From Allium sativum (lineage: Eukaryota > Streptophyta > Magnoliopsida > Asparagales > Amaryllidaceae): 64,000 nt of DNA. This document shows positions 23,037-36,460 of the stretch, piece after piece (the first letter of the stretch is position 1; each line of letters opens with the position of its first letter). The stretch is taken from contig CM060915.1 of assembly GCA_030737875.1 (NCBI GenBank), positions 628,620,786 through 628,684,785 on the forward strand. The letters are read 5' to 3'. Made by a program: the position numbers and the translations under genes. The notes under the pieces were generated by a model. It ran no database searches and was not told the origin of the DNA. It was given only the letters and a program-made list of their open reading frames with translations.

Positions 23037-25607
23037 TTAGAACCATACGAAAGAATTCATCAGATATTGGATTAGTAATATCCAATGGTAATGACTCGTT
23101 AGAGATAGGATCAGTAGTATCCTAGAACGGGTGTGAAGAGTATATTTTTACAATGAAAACCAACTTTGTTTTGAAAATTTAAAATCAATTATTCGTATTT
23201 GATTATTTATATTATATTGATCGGGACAATCCAATATATAAAAATTTTGCATATACGCCTTGCAAACGTGTATTTGAAGTTTTAATATACTGGATAGATA
23301 TAGAATTACACTCTAATCGCCCGGAGATGATTTTGATGATGGAGCTCCATCATTAGAATTTATGTTCGTGTGACGAAGTTGGACTTTCTATATATGATTT
23401 TTAAATTGCAAGTGAATAAATAAAAATGTGATTTTTATTTTAAAGACATCAAAATATACAAATGTGCGATTTTTATATATGTAGTGGCTACGGGCAACGA
23501 AGATGACGAAGATGCGATAGCGATGAAGATTTCTATCAATGAAGTGTCGTGGAGCTAGGATAGCTATTTGTGAGAATTTCTCACCTTTCAATTTCATTTT
23601 CTAGTTATATATATATATATACTAGGATGCAGACGGTGCTTAGTAGCACCCGACACAATCGTCCACAGACCATGGACTTGTTTGTTTGGTTGCATAGATT
23701 AGTTGGATATTTGATTTGAATTTGGTTGTTTGGTGAATTTGATTGATGTGTGAATGGCGTGGGCCTTCACTAGACCGGGGATAAGGCTAGGCCTTGTCCC
23801 GTTTCTAGTATCGTGCCGTTATGCCGCCGAAATTTTCTAAAATAAGGTAGAAAAATAAAAATATCAATTTTATTGAGTAAATGAACTGAATAGAAATTCA
23901 TGTGTTAAAATAAAATGTTTTATCGTTAAAATATAATTTTTAACGTAAAAGTGAAAAAAAATATTTATAAACAAATCGGCCGATTTGTTTATATACACTG
24001 ATTTGACTGATATTGATTGGGTCGATAAATTTTACACATCGCCCCACTGCACAACTAAAATCTGTGTTTGATTGTTTGAAACCCCACACGGGTGTTGGGA
24101 TGAAATTTGAAGTTCACTCATCCTGATTGATTAAATATGTCAATCGATTGATTGACAGGCTGTTATGAGCGTTAGATATCTATATTTGATGCTTATACAG
24201 TGTAGTGCACTTTGGTTGATGGTTGATTATTTTTCAATGCTATTATATGTGTGTAATGCATAAAAATCCATATAATTAACTTTATATGGTAATTGATTGG
24301 GCCTCATTCCAATTTGAAAAATAAAGAACAATATAAAATAAAAGTTCATGTGTTGACAGTACTCATCCATTGAGATTGGTCATGTGTTGAACGAAATATT
24401 TTAGTAATAAAATTTACATCTTTATCGATATAAAATAAAGGTTCATGTGTTGACAGTACTCATCCATTGAGATTGGTCATGTGTTGAACGAAATATTTTG
24501 ATAATAACAACTATTTTGAAAAGGAAATATTTGAAATAGAATATTTGAAAATAGAAATTTATGAAGCCGTGTTGATTAGATTGACGCCATTTTGACGTGA
24601 ACGATATTTATATCGATTTTATTCATTTTGAAAGAAATTGAATTAAAAACGATTTCGAAATGAATTGAATTGAAAACGATTTCGAAATGAATTGAATTGA
24701 AAACGAATTCAAATGGAATTGAAAGCGAATCGAAACGAGTTCAAATTGAATTGAAATTTGAATTGAATAGAAATGAATTTTAAAACGAATTTATAAAGGA
24801 GAATTCAATTTTGATTCGAATTTGAAACGGAAGTTGAAATTGCTTTTGAAACGAATTTAAAACTATTTATATAATTCGTTTTAAATAGAAATCGAAGAAG
24901 TATATATTATATATATTATATATATAATATAATGGCCTGAATAGAACGCGCCACGCCGCGGCAGTTCGCGAATTTCGACCATTTATTTCAAACGGACATT
25001 ACGGGAGATCCGACCGTCGGATTCTCCTAAAACCGGAACCGTTGGGTTCGTATCGAAAAGAGCTTTCTAACGAATATTAGAAATTCAAAATCTAACGGTT
25101 GGATTTGGAGATACGTCCAAATCAAATTCGAAAAAGGTCGTTGTAAGTGCAGTTCGATGGCCATTGTTGGAAATCGACTGTACGGGCCTTGATAAAATTA
25201 TTAAAAATAGTAATAATTTGTGTAAAATCATAAGAAATGATTTAGAAAGAATTGGGATGAAAAACTCCATATTTGAAAAGATAAAAATAGATTTTTATCG
25301 AAATGAACCAGTTGTGAACTTGAATTAAAATCAATTTATTTTTGAAATAAATAAATTGAATTTGAAAGTGATTTTAAAAATAATCAATATTCCCAATACG
25401 TGGATTGGACTGGAGTTGAATCGAAAATATCTTCGGGATATTTCGATGTTGGATTTCGTGACTATACAGATATTGTTATGGGAATTTGAAAGATATATTT
25501 TATATCGTTATTTCCAATACGATATTTGTTGGTTTCAAAATTTGATATTGAATATAAGCCGGTATATTTTCTATTCAGAGCCTTGTATTTAATATCAAAT
25601 GTGATTT

Positions 25608-25653
25608 GGGTTTATCGTGAGTCGTGTTTTAGATGACATTGGTTCTTTAACCC
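25608..25653 (+). repeat. 46-bp imperfect palindrome (element F LTR)
   Basis: Runs from GGGTTTATCGTGA to GGTTCTTTAACCC; single copy here. Confidence 0.65.
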
Positions 25654-26161
25654 AGTTAAAGGCAAGATATCGATTTCTGAAAAGATTAAAACTAAGTGGA
25701 GTTTTAATGAATCTTTGATTAGATTAAAATGTGAATTGATAATTTAAATTATCAAATCTGAAAAGTGATCGAGAGTGGAGTATCACCAGTTTTGCTCCAA
25801 AGCGATAGTTAAATCTTTAATTAGATTTGAACGTGAAATGGTAATTAATTTTACCGATAACACCGTGGTGTTAGGAATGGAGTATCACCAGTTTTGCTCC
25901 ATGGGATATATAGGTTGGGATTGGGAAATAAAATAAATAATTACTTCGGTGTGGTTCGCTAATCCCGACTAGTTAGGAAAACCATAAAATGGTTTGGAAT
26001 GATATCCAAAGGAAGATTATAGGATAAATTTAGAAGAATTTATCTTGGATAAAATTAATGGGAACATTTCCCTAAGAATGTGATTTTGTGAATAAAAGAA
26101 TATTCTGAATTGGAATGAGGCGTTTGTTGTGTTTGTGTAACATTCGTTTATTATATACGTG

Positions 26162-26427
26162 GGTTATTCAGAAAGGCCGGGTTTATACCCATTCTGAATA
26201 ACCGATTCGACGAGATGTCGAAGATGAAGACGGTGGTTGAAGACCGGAAGTCTTCACATCGTTTGGGTGATTACTGATGATCTTGATTGGACTGTACACC
26301 CAGGATGAGGGAATCAGTTGGTGATCGTCCAGACGTACCTGGAGATGGATGGATATGCGAGGAAAGTGCCTCCGGTTTCGTTCAGACCCAGAACGGACTT
26401 GTAAATGGACTGTGTGTCTGACATTGG
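26162..26427 (+). other. Structured RNA domain in LTR of element F (hairpins I and II, conserved block)
   Basis: Hairpin I: GGTTATTCAGAA (26162-26173) with TTCTGAATAACC (26192-26203), a perfect 12-bp stem; inner stem GGGT/ACCC (26179-26190). Hairpin II: TGAAGAC/GTCTTCA at 26238-26256 around a CGGAA loop. The conserved block is at 26366-26427. Confidence 0.65.
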
Positions 26428-27735
26428 ATTTTAGTCCGTGTGATTGATCTCTATTAAATATATATCTGTTTGGCGGCGGAGAATTTATTCTCTTGCTTAA
26501 CGCCCTTCTCTGAGACGTACGAGCTCAGGGGTTATATATTGATGGATATCAAACGCATGGAGTGAATTGCCTGTGTGGCATGCCTAAGTGGCAATGGATC
26601 GAGGCTTCTGTTGAAAAGCAAAGTCTTGTGGTGATGATCAAAGCACGACCTTTGTGGCATAGCTTTGTGTAACGTTTACTTCGCGAGTTTCACACCCGGT
26701 ATGAACTAAAAACGGGAGACGGACCTCAGGGAGGGCATGCGTTTCTTTCTAGTTAGAAGTGGCGTCAGTGGTTTTACACGCCCTGACGAGTTTGACTTAT
26801 GTGGTTGTTGCTGTTGCGAGGCGCCTCAGTTTGATCGGACGATCCGGGTCCGATGGAGTCATTCGTTGGCTCATTTACGCCCCAAAGGGCGGAGAGACGT
26901 ATTGTTCAGGCATAATAATCCACATCGATGGACCGGCCCTGACGATCCAAGGCTTGCCTGCGCGCTTGCCTGAGACATGGGCTAGATTGTCTCGAATCGG
27001 TTGAGGACTATCTTTTGCCTCGGTTCATAGATGGAAATCCAATTTCCAAATACGTGACAATTGCGGTTTTAATTGTAGAACTAGTATGGCGACATGATAT
27101 ATGGTACCCATGCCGTCTATGATTGATATTTATGATTGAAATTGTTTTGACACTATACACTTATAGTAGTACCAAATGATTTGTTTTAAACGTACTAAGT
27201 ATGTTTGGCTATTATAAGGGAAAACCCTATCCTCGGCTGCGTTGCATTGTGTGATGGGACCTGGGTCTTATAATAGCTTCATTTTTAGAAAAGCATTGCG
27301 TTGTTTACTTATATGCACTGGTATTCTTGGGAGGAAACCCGTTCCGTGTTATACGGCGTGGTCCCTTGATTTACCTATCTTTAAAATAAAGATTAATAAC
27401 TGTTTTAGTTCTCACACCAGTCACATGACTGACCTGGAGTTTATTGTTTTAACCTAAACTCTGGGTGCCCTTATTTTGACACGGGCAGCTAGTAGTTTTG
27501 GCTTTGCAGATTTATATTCACAGGATCCTGGTTTACAGCTGGAACGATATCCGGAAAGCTTTGTATCCGTATATCTCCTTCTAGTTGTGTATTGTATTAC
27601 TTTCCGCTGCAATGTATTTAAATGTAATTTAAATCTCTGATATTTCTGTGTAATATTCATTTTTACTCTGTATATTCTTGTAATCTGATGCATTGTTGTA
27701 ATATACAATGAAATGTTCTTCTATATGAGTTCTGT

Positions 27736-27795
27736 TGTGGCTTGTTCTCGAACTATCCGACGCTTTCCTTTACGGGGAAGTTTTGGGTTTTCACA
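27736..27795 (+). repeat. Right terminus of F: U5 end in normal orientation (60 bp)
   Basis: Ends GGAAGTTTTGGGTTTTCACA directly before GTTTG. It pairs with 22977-23036 to form a 60-bp terminal inverted repeat. Confidence 0.92.
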
Positions 27796-27800
27796 GTTTG
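27796..27800. repeat. TSD of element F, right copy (GTTTG)
   Basis: Second copy of the F target duplication; the E LTR continues from here. Confidence 0.88.
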
Positions 27801-28479
27801 ATTTTGATGTGTAGTTGATTGAGTGATGTGATGTGAAATGAAGCATTTATATAGTTGAAAATATTTTATAGTTAAAAATAGAATTTTTAACGTGTATATG
27901 AAATGAAATAAATTAATATAAACAAATCGAACGATTTGTTTATATACACTGATTTGATTGATATTGATTGGGACGATAAGTTTTATACATCGCCCAACTG
28001 CACAAACAAAATCTGTGTTTGATTGTTTGAAACCCCACACGGGTATTAGGATGATATATGACGTACACTAATCCCGATAATTAGTTGTATGTCGATCGAT
28101 TGATTGACAGACTGTTATAAGCGTTGAATATTTATATTTGATGCTTATACGGTGTAGAATGCACTTTGGATGATGGTTGATTATTTGTCATTGTGGATAT
28201 ATACATGCATTGTATGAAAATCCATAGAAATAAAATCTATGGTAATTGATTGGGCTTCATTCCAGTTTTGAATAGAAATATTTGAAATACAAATATTTGA
28301 AATACAAATATTTGAAATAGAAATATTTGAAATCGAATATTCGAAAATAGAAATATATGAAGCCATGTTGATTAGATTGACACCATTTTGACGTGAACGA
28401 TATTTATATCGATTTTATTCATTTTATAATGAATACCGAAAGTGATTTCAAAATCTGATATTTTGAAAAGAATTAGAAT

Positions 28480-28600
28480 TCGAATTGAAAGTGAATAGAA
28501 ATGAATTTGAATTGAAAGTGAATAGAAATGAATTCGAATTGAAAGTGAATAGAAATGAATTCGAATTGAAATTGAATAGAAATGAATTCGAATTGAAATT
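28480..28600 (+). repeat. 27-bp tandem repeat, about 4-5 units (element E LTR)
   Basis: Units AATTGAAAGTGAATAGAAAT plus GAATTCG. Same LTR position as the 27-bp arrays of A and J, but with a diverged unit. Confidence 0.85.
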
Positions 28601-29507
28601 GAATGATATTGAAAACGAACTGAAATTGAATTAAAAATCGATTTGAATTGAAATCAATTTGAAATGAATTTAAATCGAATTTATAAGGAAAAAAATTCAA
28701 TTTTGATTTGAATTTGAAAAGAAGTTGAAATCGTTTTGAAAACGAATCTAAAACGATTTATATAATACGTTTTAAAAAGAAATCGACAAAGTATATATTA
28801 TATATATTATATATATATATATATATTATATAATGGTCTGAATAGAACGTGCCACGCTGCAGCAGTTCGTGAATTTCGACCATTGACTTCGAATTGACGT
28901 TGCGGGAGATCCGACCGTCGGATTTTCCTAAAACCGGAAACGTTGGGTTCGTATCGAAAAGAGCTTTCTAACGAATATTAGAAATTTGGGATCTAACGGT
29001 TGGATTTGGAATTATGTCCAAATCAAATTTGGAAAAGGTCGCTATAAGTGCAGTTCGATGGCCGTAGACCGAAATCGACTGTACGGGCCTTGATAAAATT
29101 ATTAAAAATATCAATAATTTGTGTAAAATCATAGGAAATGATTTGTGAAGAATTGGGATGAAAAACTCCATATTTGAAAAGATAAAAATAGATTTTTATC
29201 GAAATGAACTAGTTTTAAACTAGAATTATAATTCATTTATTTTTGAAATAAATAAAGTGAATTTGAAATGGTTTTGAAATATAACCAGAATTTCCAATAA
29301 TTGAATTGGAAGGGATTTGAATCGAAATTATCTTCAGAATATTTCGATGTTGGATTTCGTGATGGTACAGATATTGCTATGGGAATTTGAAAGATATATT
29401 AATATCGTTATTTCCAATACGATATTTGTTGGTCGTAGAATTTGATATTGAATATAAGCCGATATATTTTCTATTCAGAGCCTTGTATTTCATATCAAAT
29501 GTGATTT

Positions 29508-29759
29508 GGGTTTGTCGTGAATGGTGTCTTCATTAACACTGTTCTTAAGCCCAATTGAGAAAAAGATTAAATCTTTTTGTTTAGATTTAATGAAGTGTAC
29601 CAATTAAATGGTATTTAATTGGAATTGAATAGGTATTGATTTTTGGGTTTATCGTGAACAGTGTTTTAAATAACACTTGTTCTTTAACCCGATAATTATT
29701 GGGATGTGATTTTGGGTTTATCGTGAACCGTGTTTTAAATGACACTGATTCTTTAACCC
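29508..29759 (+). repeat. Three 46-bp imperfect palindromes (element E LTR)
   Basis: Copies at 29508-29552, 29645-29690 and 29713-29759. Each runs from GGGTTTRTCGTGAA to TTCTTTAACCC or a variant and contains TGTT...AACA around its centre. Confidence 0.75.
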
Positions 29760-31845
29760 AGTTAAAGATTAAAACTAAGTGGAGTTTTAATGAATCTTTA
29801 ATTAGATTGAAAAGATCGAGAATGGAGTATCGCCAGTTTTACTCTAGGCGATAGTTAAATCTTTAATTAGATTTGGACGTGAAATGGTAATTGAATTTAC
29901 CGATAACACCGTGGTGTTAGATATGAAGTATTACCAGTTTTACTTCATGGGATGAATAAGTGGGGATTGAGAAATAAAATAAATGATTACTCCGGTGTGG
30001 TTCGCTAATCCCGACTAGTTTGAATTGATATTCAAGGAAGATTAAAGAATAAATTTAAAGAATTTATCTTTGATAAAATTAATGGGAACCTTTCCCAAAG
30101 TATAAGAATATTTGAATAAAAGAATATTCTGAATTGGAATGAGGCGTATGTTGGGTTTGTGTAACACTCGTTTATTATATACGCGAGTTATTCGGAAAGA
30201 CCGGGTTTATCCCTTTCTGAATAACTGATTCGACGTGGTGTCGAAGATGAAGACGGTGGTCGAAGACCGAAGGTCTTTACGTCGTTTGGGTGATTACTGA
30301 TGACCTTGATTGGACTGTACACCCAAGAAGATGGAAACAGTTAGTGATCGTCCAGACGTACTTGGAGATCGATGGATATGCGGGGTTCTAGGTGCCTCCG
30401 GTTTCGTTCAGACCCAGAACGAACTTGTAAATGGACTGTGTGTCTGACATTTGATTTTAGTCTATGTGATTGATTTCTATTAAATATATATCTGTTTGGC
30501 AGCGGAGAATTTATTCTCTTGCTTAAAGCCCTTCTCTGAGACGTACGAGCTCAGGGGTTATATACTGATGGATATCAAACGCATAGAGTGAATTGCCTGT
30601 GTGGCATGCCTAAGTGGCAAATGATCAAGGCTTCTGTTGAAAAGCAAAGTCTTGTGGTTGATGATCGAAGCACGACCTTTGTGGCGTAGCTTTGTGTAAT
30701 GTTTACTTCGCGAGTTTCACACCCGGTATGAACCAAAAATGGGAGACGGACCTCAGGGAGGACATGCGTTTCTTTCTAGCTAGAAGTGGCGTCAGTGGTT
30801 TTACACGCCCTGATGAGTTTGACTTATGTGGTTGTTGCTATTGCGAGGCGCCTCGGTTTGATCGGACGATCCGGGTCCGATGGAGTCATTCGTTGGCTCA
30901 TTTACGCCCCAAAGGGTGGGGAAACGCAGTGTTCAGGCATTTTAATCCACATCGGTGGACCGGCCCTGTCGCTCCAAGGGCTCACCTGTGTCTGGGTCTT
31001 GAGGCTCGGGCTAGACATTCTCGAATCGGTTGAGGACTATCTTTTGCCTCGGTTCATAGATGGAAATCCAATTTCCAAATACGTGATTCTGCGGTTTTAT
31101 TTGTAGAGCCTAGTATGGCGACATAGTGGGATGGGGCACTTATGCCGCCAATGATTGATACTTATGATTTGAAGTTGTTTTATACACTATGCACTTATAA
31201 TAGTATCAAATGATTTGTTTTAAACGTATCAAGCATTCTTGGCTATTATAAGGTAAAAACCCTATCCTCCGGCTTGCGTTGCATTGTGTGATGGGAACTG
31301 GGTCTTATAATAGCTTCATTGTTTTTTATTTAGCATTGCGCTGTTGTTTTATGCACTGGTGTTCTTGGGAGGAAACCCGTTCCGTGTTATACGGCGTGGT
31401 CCCTTGATTTACCTAACTTCAAAAATAAAGATTAATAACTGTTTTAGTTTTCACACCGGTCCCATGACTGACCTGGAGTTTATTGTTTTGACCTAAACTC
31501 TGGGTGCCCCTATTTTGACACGGGCAGCTAGTAGTTTTGGTTTTGCAGATTTATATTCACAGGAACCTGGTTTACAGCTGGAACGATATCCGGAAAGCTT
31601 TGTGTCCATATATCTCTTCTAGTTGTGTATTGTATTATTTTCCGCTGCTATGTAATGTATTGTAATCTCTGATATTTTCTATGTAATATTTATTCATTTA
31701 TACTTTGTATATTCTTGTATTCTGATGGAATTGTTGTAAAATACAATGAAATATTCTTCCGTCTGTGTTATGATCTGTCTTGTCCTCAAAGTAATTCGTT
31801 CTTTCTCTTCTCTTCGGAGACCGGGGAAGTTTGGGTCGCTTCATT

Positions 31846-31857
31846 TGGTATCAGAGC
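31846..31857 (+). other. Primer-binding site of element E (tRNA-iMet)
   Basis: TGGTATCAGAGC, two bases after the LTR end GTCGCTTCA. Confidence 0.93.
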
Positions 31858-32643
31858 TTTGGTTTACAAAGCTCAGAGAACAAGGCACATTAGAACCATA
31901 CGAAAGAATTCATCAGAGATTGGATTAGTACTATCCAATGGGAATGACTCGTTAGAGATGGGATCAGTAGTATCCTAGAACGAGTGTGAAGAGTATATTT
32001 ATAAAATGAAAACAATTTTTGTTTTGAAAATTTAAATCAATTATTCGTATTTGATTATTTATTTATATTGATTTGGACAATCAAGTATATAGAGACTTTG
32101 TGTATACGTCTGATCCGCGTGTATTCGAAATTTTAATATACTAGATAGATATAGAATCACATTCTAGTCGCCCGAAGATGACTCTGATGATACTGGTGAT
32201 TGACATGTCAGCATCAGTAGTTTATGTTCGAGTTTCGAAGGTGGGATTTCTATATATTTCCAATTGACTGGTGTGAGAACCAAAATTAGATAGGGCTTAT
32301 TGTTGTGATTTGGCATCAAAAATGTGATTTTTGACTACATATCAAAGTTATGAATTTGAAACGATAATCCACTAATTGATTGATGGTTGAGTTGTTTGTC
32401 TATTTGTTTGATAATTTTGAACCATTACGCCTAATAGAACCGAATATTGAACTGTATTGAAAATTGGTCGCAGTTGCTTGCATATACATGTACTTACATT
32501 GAACAGGTCATAGCAAGGAGGCTAGAGCAGAGGAATAAAATTGTTTGCCCAACAAATAGGTACATGTTTACCCTAATTTACTGTTTTGTTTGGGTGATGA
32601 TGATTTTATGAGCCGATTGGCTTTTTTTTCTTTTGGATTGAAG

Positions 32644-32648
32644 AAGGC
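32644..32648. repeat. TSD of element A, left copy (AAGGC)
   Basis: AAGGC precedes A at 32649 and follows it at 47493-47497. With one copy removed, the E internal region reads GATTGAAGAAGGCCATGGG, as expected from B's internal region. Confidence 0.95.
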
Positions 32649-33538
32649 TGTAATAACCCGGAAAATCTGGGCCAGTTTAAAATTTTTATTTTGGCAATTT
32701 TAGCGAATTTTAAAGATTTAAAATAGATTATTTTAAATAATATCGACGAGAAATTTATTTTGAATATAATTCGCACGTATATATTATACGCGTCGTCGTT
32801 AGAATATAAATATTTATATATAATTATAAATAGAATTGAAAATGGCGCGGTAGTTCGATAATTCGATTTCAAACTTCAATTGAACGTACCGGGTGCAAAA
32901 CAATCCGGATTTTAGTGAAACCAAAAATGATAGGATCTAATTGATAATATCTTTCCAACGAATCCGACAAATCAAAATTTCGTAGCGAGAATCAAAAGAT
33001 ATGTCCAGTTGAAAATTCTGAATAGTCGCTATGGAATTCAGGCCCTTAAAAATGGACATTTTGCAAACGACCTTGGATTTCGACGAAACCAGTTTTGTTA
33101 GGTCCGTGATGTCGAATTATTGCTAGATTTCAAATTTCATAATTTTTCGAATCAATATGTGAGCGTGGCAAAGGAAAACGCGTTTGACCAGTTTCAGTTG
33201 ATTTTAATCGACTGGAAGTTGGCCATTTTTCAAACGGTCTCAGAATTCGACGAAACTAGTTTTGTTAGGACCGTATCGTCAATACGAAGCTAGAAAATAT
33301 TTTTCTGGAATTTTTCTAGTTAGTATGTGACCCCGGTAATTTGAAATGTACGTTTAAAATTCAATATAGTGATTTAAATGTAAATTTAACGGAAACCGAT
33401 TGTAACAGCCGAATCAGCTTGCGATATATATCCCATTGTGTTCGGAATGGGGGTAATTAGCTAGGGGCGACAGTCGGTGGGCTTGATTTCGAGTTAAAAC
33501 AGAAAGTCAACCTTTTGAAATTAAAAAAAAAAAAAAAA

Positions 33539-33961
33539 TATATATATAATTTACACTTAAACACCCCCCCCCCCCGTATTCTTCTTTCTCTCAAATCAGA
33601 AGGTCAAGCCCTAAATCAAAAAGGGCGGACCTCTTGCGCACCTCCACCCACGTTCGCCACCCACATCCAGGCCGGCGCCGCTTCCAAGCGACCGCCCTTC
33701 CTCCTCCGTCTCCTCCCTCCGCTCCTCTGTCATCTCCTCCTCCAGATCGAGATGGGAACCACACCGCACCCCCCCTTCAACCACGCATAGCAATCGCGAG
33801 CCCCTCCAGTTCGAGACAGCGAACCCGAGCCCCCTGTGGCGAGCAGCAAACCACCACCACCAGGAAGAGTCACCGCCCGCGCTACCCTAGGCGCCCTCCA
33901 TCGACCAACAGCCGGTGCCACCTTTCCGCCTCGAACTCCCCCCCCCCTTCGAACTGTAAGT
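33539..33961 (+). promoter_or_regulatory. Promoter-like head with leader and splice donor (element A, 5' LTR)
   Basis: A TATATATATAA box at 33539-33549, a C tract, pyrimidine-rich TTCTTCTTTCTCTC, a GC-rich leader, then AACTGTAAGTAT (GTAAGT at 33956-33961) where AT-rich DNA begins. The arrangement copies the start of an ordinary plant gene with a first intron. A candidate acceptor, TTTTGGTTTTGCAG, lies near 39244-39258, but it is only a consensus match. Confidence 0.5.
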
Positions 33962-34510
33962 ATTTAATTTATTTTTAAACCTGATTTTTAATTTATTTTT
34001 ATTCTTGTTTTAAAAAAAACTGATTTATAAAATGATTTAAAAACTAATTTCTGAATTTTTTTAGATTTATATAAAAACTGTTTTTTTTATATTAAGTTAA
34101 AACTGTTTTTTTTATATTAAGTTAAAACTGTTTTATTATATGAAGTTAAAACTGATTTATTTTTTTCTTAAATCCGAATTTTATTTTGTTTTTAAAAAAA
34201 AAACTGATTTAAAAAGGAATTTTGAAATTGATTTTTATTTTAAAGGTTTGAAATAGAAAAAAAAGGGTTTAAACTTTAAAGTAGAAAAGGCGGAATTTTT
34301 ATTGAGTAGAAGAAGTAAAAATATGATTTTTATATTTTTAAAGTATTAAAAATATAATCTTTACTATATAAAAATATTAAAAATATGATTTTTATATTTT
34401 TAAAGTACTAAAAATATAATCTTTATGGTATAGAGAATATAAAAATATCATCTTTGTATATGTAGCGAAATAAAAATCTGATTTTTTATTTCGTTGAGAT
34501 AAAGTGGTTA

Positions 34511-34605
34511 TTTTTATAAAGGCGAAAACTTTATTTTTATAAAGGCGAAAACTTTATTTTTATAAAGGCGAAAACTTTATTTTTATAAAGGCGAAAACTT
34601 TATTG
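34511..34605 (+). repeat. 23-bp tandem repeat, 4 units (element A, 5' LTR)
   Basis: ATAAAGGCGAAAACTTTATT-type units; repeated in the 3' LTR at about 42478-42572. Confidence 0.88.
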
Positions 34606-36028
34606 TGGAAAATAGCGTGATAAAAATATAATTTTTATCTATTTGACATAGCGATAGAAAAAGTCGATTTTTATATATTGAACTTCGATAGAAAAATGGA
34701 TTTTTATATATTGAATAGCATAGTAAAAATTCGATTTTTAATATATGAAGTGATTATAAAAATATGATTTTTAAATTGAAAGTGAATAAATAAAGATGTG
34801 ATTTTTATTTTAAAGACATCGAAATATAAAAATGTGTGATTTTTATATATATAGTGACTACGGGCAACGAAGATGGCGAAGATAGGATAACGACGAAGAT
34901 GCGATAGCGATGAAGATTTCTATCAAAGAAGTGCCGTGGAGCTAGGATAGCTATTGGTGAGAACTTCTCACTCAAAATTCTTTTTTTATTTTATATATAT
35001 ATACTAGGATGCAGACGGTGCTTAGTAGCACCCGACACAATCGTCCACAGACCATGGACTTGTTTGTTTGGTTGCATAGATTAGTTATATGATGTGATTT
35101 GAATTTGGTTGTTTGGTGAATTTGATTGATGTGTGAATGGCGTGGGCCTTCACTAGACCGGGGATAAGGCTAGGCCTCGTCCCGTTTCTAGTATCGTGCC
35201 GTTATGCCGCCGAAATTTTCTAAAATATGTTAGAAAAATAAAAATATCATTTTATTTAAAGAATGAACTGAGTAGATATTCATATGTTAAAATAAAATGT
35301 TTTATCGTTAAAAATATAATTTTTAACGTGAAGTGAATAAAATAAAATATTCATTTACAAACCGGACGGTTTGTTTATGTACACTGATTTGACTGACATT
35401 GATTGGGACGATAAATTTCACACATCGCCCAACTGCACGAATAAAATCTATGTTTGATTGTTTGAAACCCTACACGGGTGTTGGGATGAAATTTAAAGTT
35501 CACTCATCCTGACTGATTAAATATGTCGATCGATTGATTGACAGGCTGTTATAAGCGTTAGATATCTATATTTGATGCTTATACAGTGTAGTGCACTTTG
35601 GTTGATGGTTGATTATTTTCAATGCTATTAAATACATGTGTTGTATGAAAATCCATATAATTAACGTTATATGGTGATTGATTGGGCCTCATTCCAATTT
35701 GAAAAATAAAGAATATTATATAATAAAGGTTCATGTGTTGACTATATTCATCCGTTGATATTAGTCATGTGTTGAACGAATTATTTTTATAATAAAATTT
35801 ACATCTTTATCAATATAAAATAAAGGTTCATGTGTTGACGGTACTCATTCGTTGAGATTAGTCATGTGTTGAACGAAATAATTTAACCAAAAATAGTCAC
35901 ACATGGACGGTACTCATTCGTTGAGATTAGTCGTGTGTTGACAAAAAGAAATATTTGAAATAGAATATATAAAGCCGTGTTGAATAGTGATGCGCCATCT
36001 TGACGCGAACGATATTTATATCGATTAA

Positions 36029-36460
36029 AACGATTTCGAAATGAATTGAATATATAACGATTTCGAAATGAATTGAATATATAACGATTTCGAAATGAAT
36101 TGAATATATAACGATTTCGAAATGAATTGAATATATAACGATTTCGAAATGAATTGAATATATAACGATTTCGAAATGAATTGAATATATAACGATTTCG
36201 AAATGAATTGAATATATAACGATTTCGAAATGAATTGAATATATAACGATTTCGAAATGAATTGAATATATAACGATTTCGAAATGAATTGAATATATAA
36301 CGATTTCGAAATGAATTGAATATATAACGATTTCGAAATGAATTGAATATATAACGATTTCGAAATGAATTGAATATATAACGATTTCGAAATGAATTGA
36401 ATATATAACGATTTCGAAATGAATTGAATATATAACGATTTCGAAATGAATTGAATATAT
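36029..36460 (+). repeat. 27-bp tandem array, exactly 16 units (element A, 5' LTR)
   Basis: Sixteen perfect copies of AACGATTTCGAAATGAATTG plus AATATAT (432 bp), followed by degenerate units. Because 27 is a multiple of three, long antisense frames of YIFNSFRNR-type repeats arise by chance. Confidence 0.97.

Larger units (their letters stand above)
22977..27795 (+). mobile_element. Element F: rearranged retroelement bounded by two inverted U5 ends
   Basis: Inserted in the E 5' LTR with a perfect TSD GTTTG. Its left 60 bp (22977-23036) are the exact reverse complement of its right 60 bp (27736-27795), the LTR's 3' terminus. After the left terminus comes internal leader (about 23025-23390: ACATTAGAACCATACG, GATGACTCG-like words), and then, at a junction near TATATGATTTTTAAATTG, the LTR from about its offset 2.1 kb to its end. 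The PBS, the LTR start (U3 TGTAA), most of the internal region and the PPT are absent. It therefore has no U3 end at all, yet shows a normal integration scar. Confidence 0.88.
27801..31843 (+). mobile_element. Element E, 5' LTR, second piece (to LTR end)
   Basis: Continues the E LTR after F and ends at 31843 with TTTGGGTCGCTTCA, two bases before the PBS. It includes a 27-bp-type repeat (28480-28600), three palindromes (29508-29759), hairpin I (30186-30246, one G-U pair), hairpin II (30262-30278) and the conserved block (30392-30452). Non-coding. Confidence 0.9.
31844..32648 (+). mobile_element. Element E, internal region, left part
   Basis: Begins with TT and the PBS, then the family's non-coding leader (ACATTAGAACCATACG, GGGAATGACTCGTTAGAG). 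It is cut by A at AAGGC (32644-32648) and continues at 47498. Joined length is 1036 bp, and no coding motif is present. Confidence 0.9.

Noticed and set aside
22977..27795. Reading F as a DNA transposon because of its 60-bp terminal inverted repeat
   Set aside because: The repeat is an LTR U5 terminus, the interior is LTR and retroelement leader, and no transposase is present.
30692..31106. Recurrent 80-113-codon frames over the U5-side LTR (26737-27004, 30692-31106, 7271-7576)
   Set aside because: They follow conserved LTR DNA; frames and ends shift between copies, and no protein family is recognisable.
33515..33978. Proline/serine-rich open frames over the GC leader of A (and at 41579-41934, 2924-3229, 17225-17482, 52085-52447)
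   Set aside because: Low-complexity, present on both strands at once and not conserved in protein sequence between families; better explained as untranslated leader DNA with GC bias.
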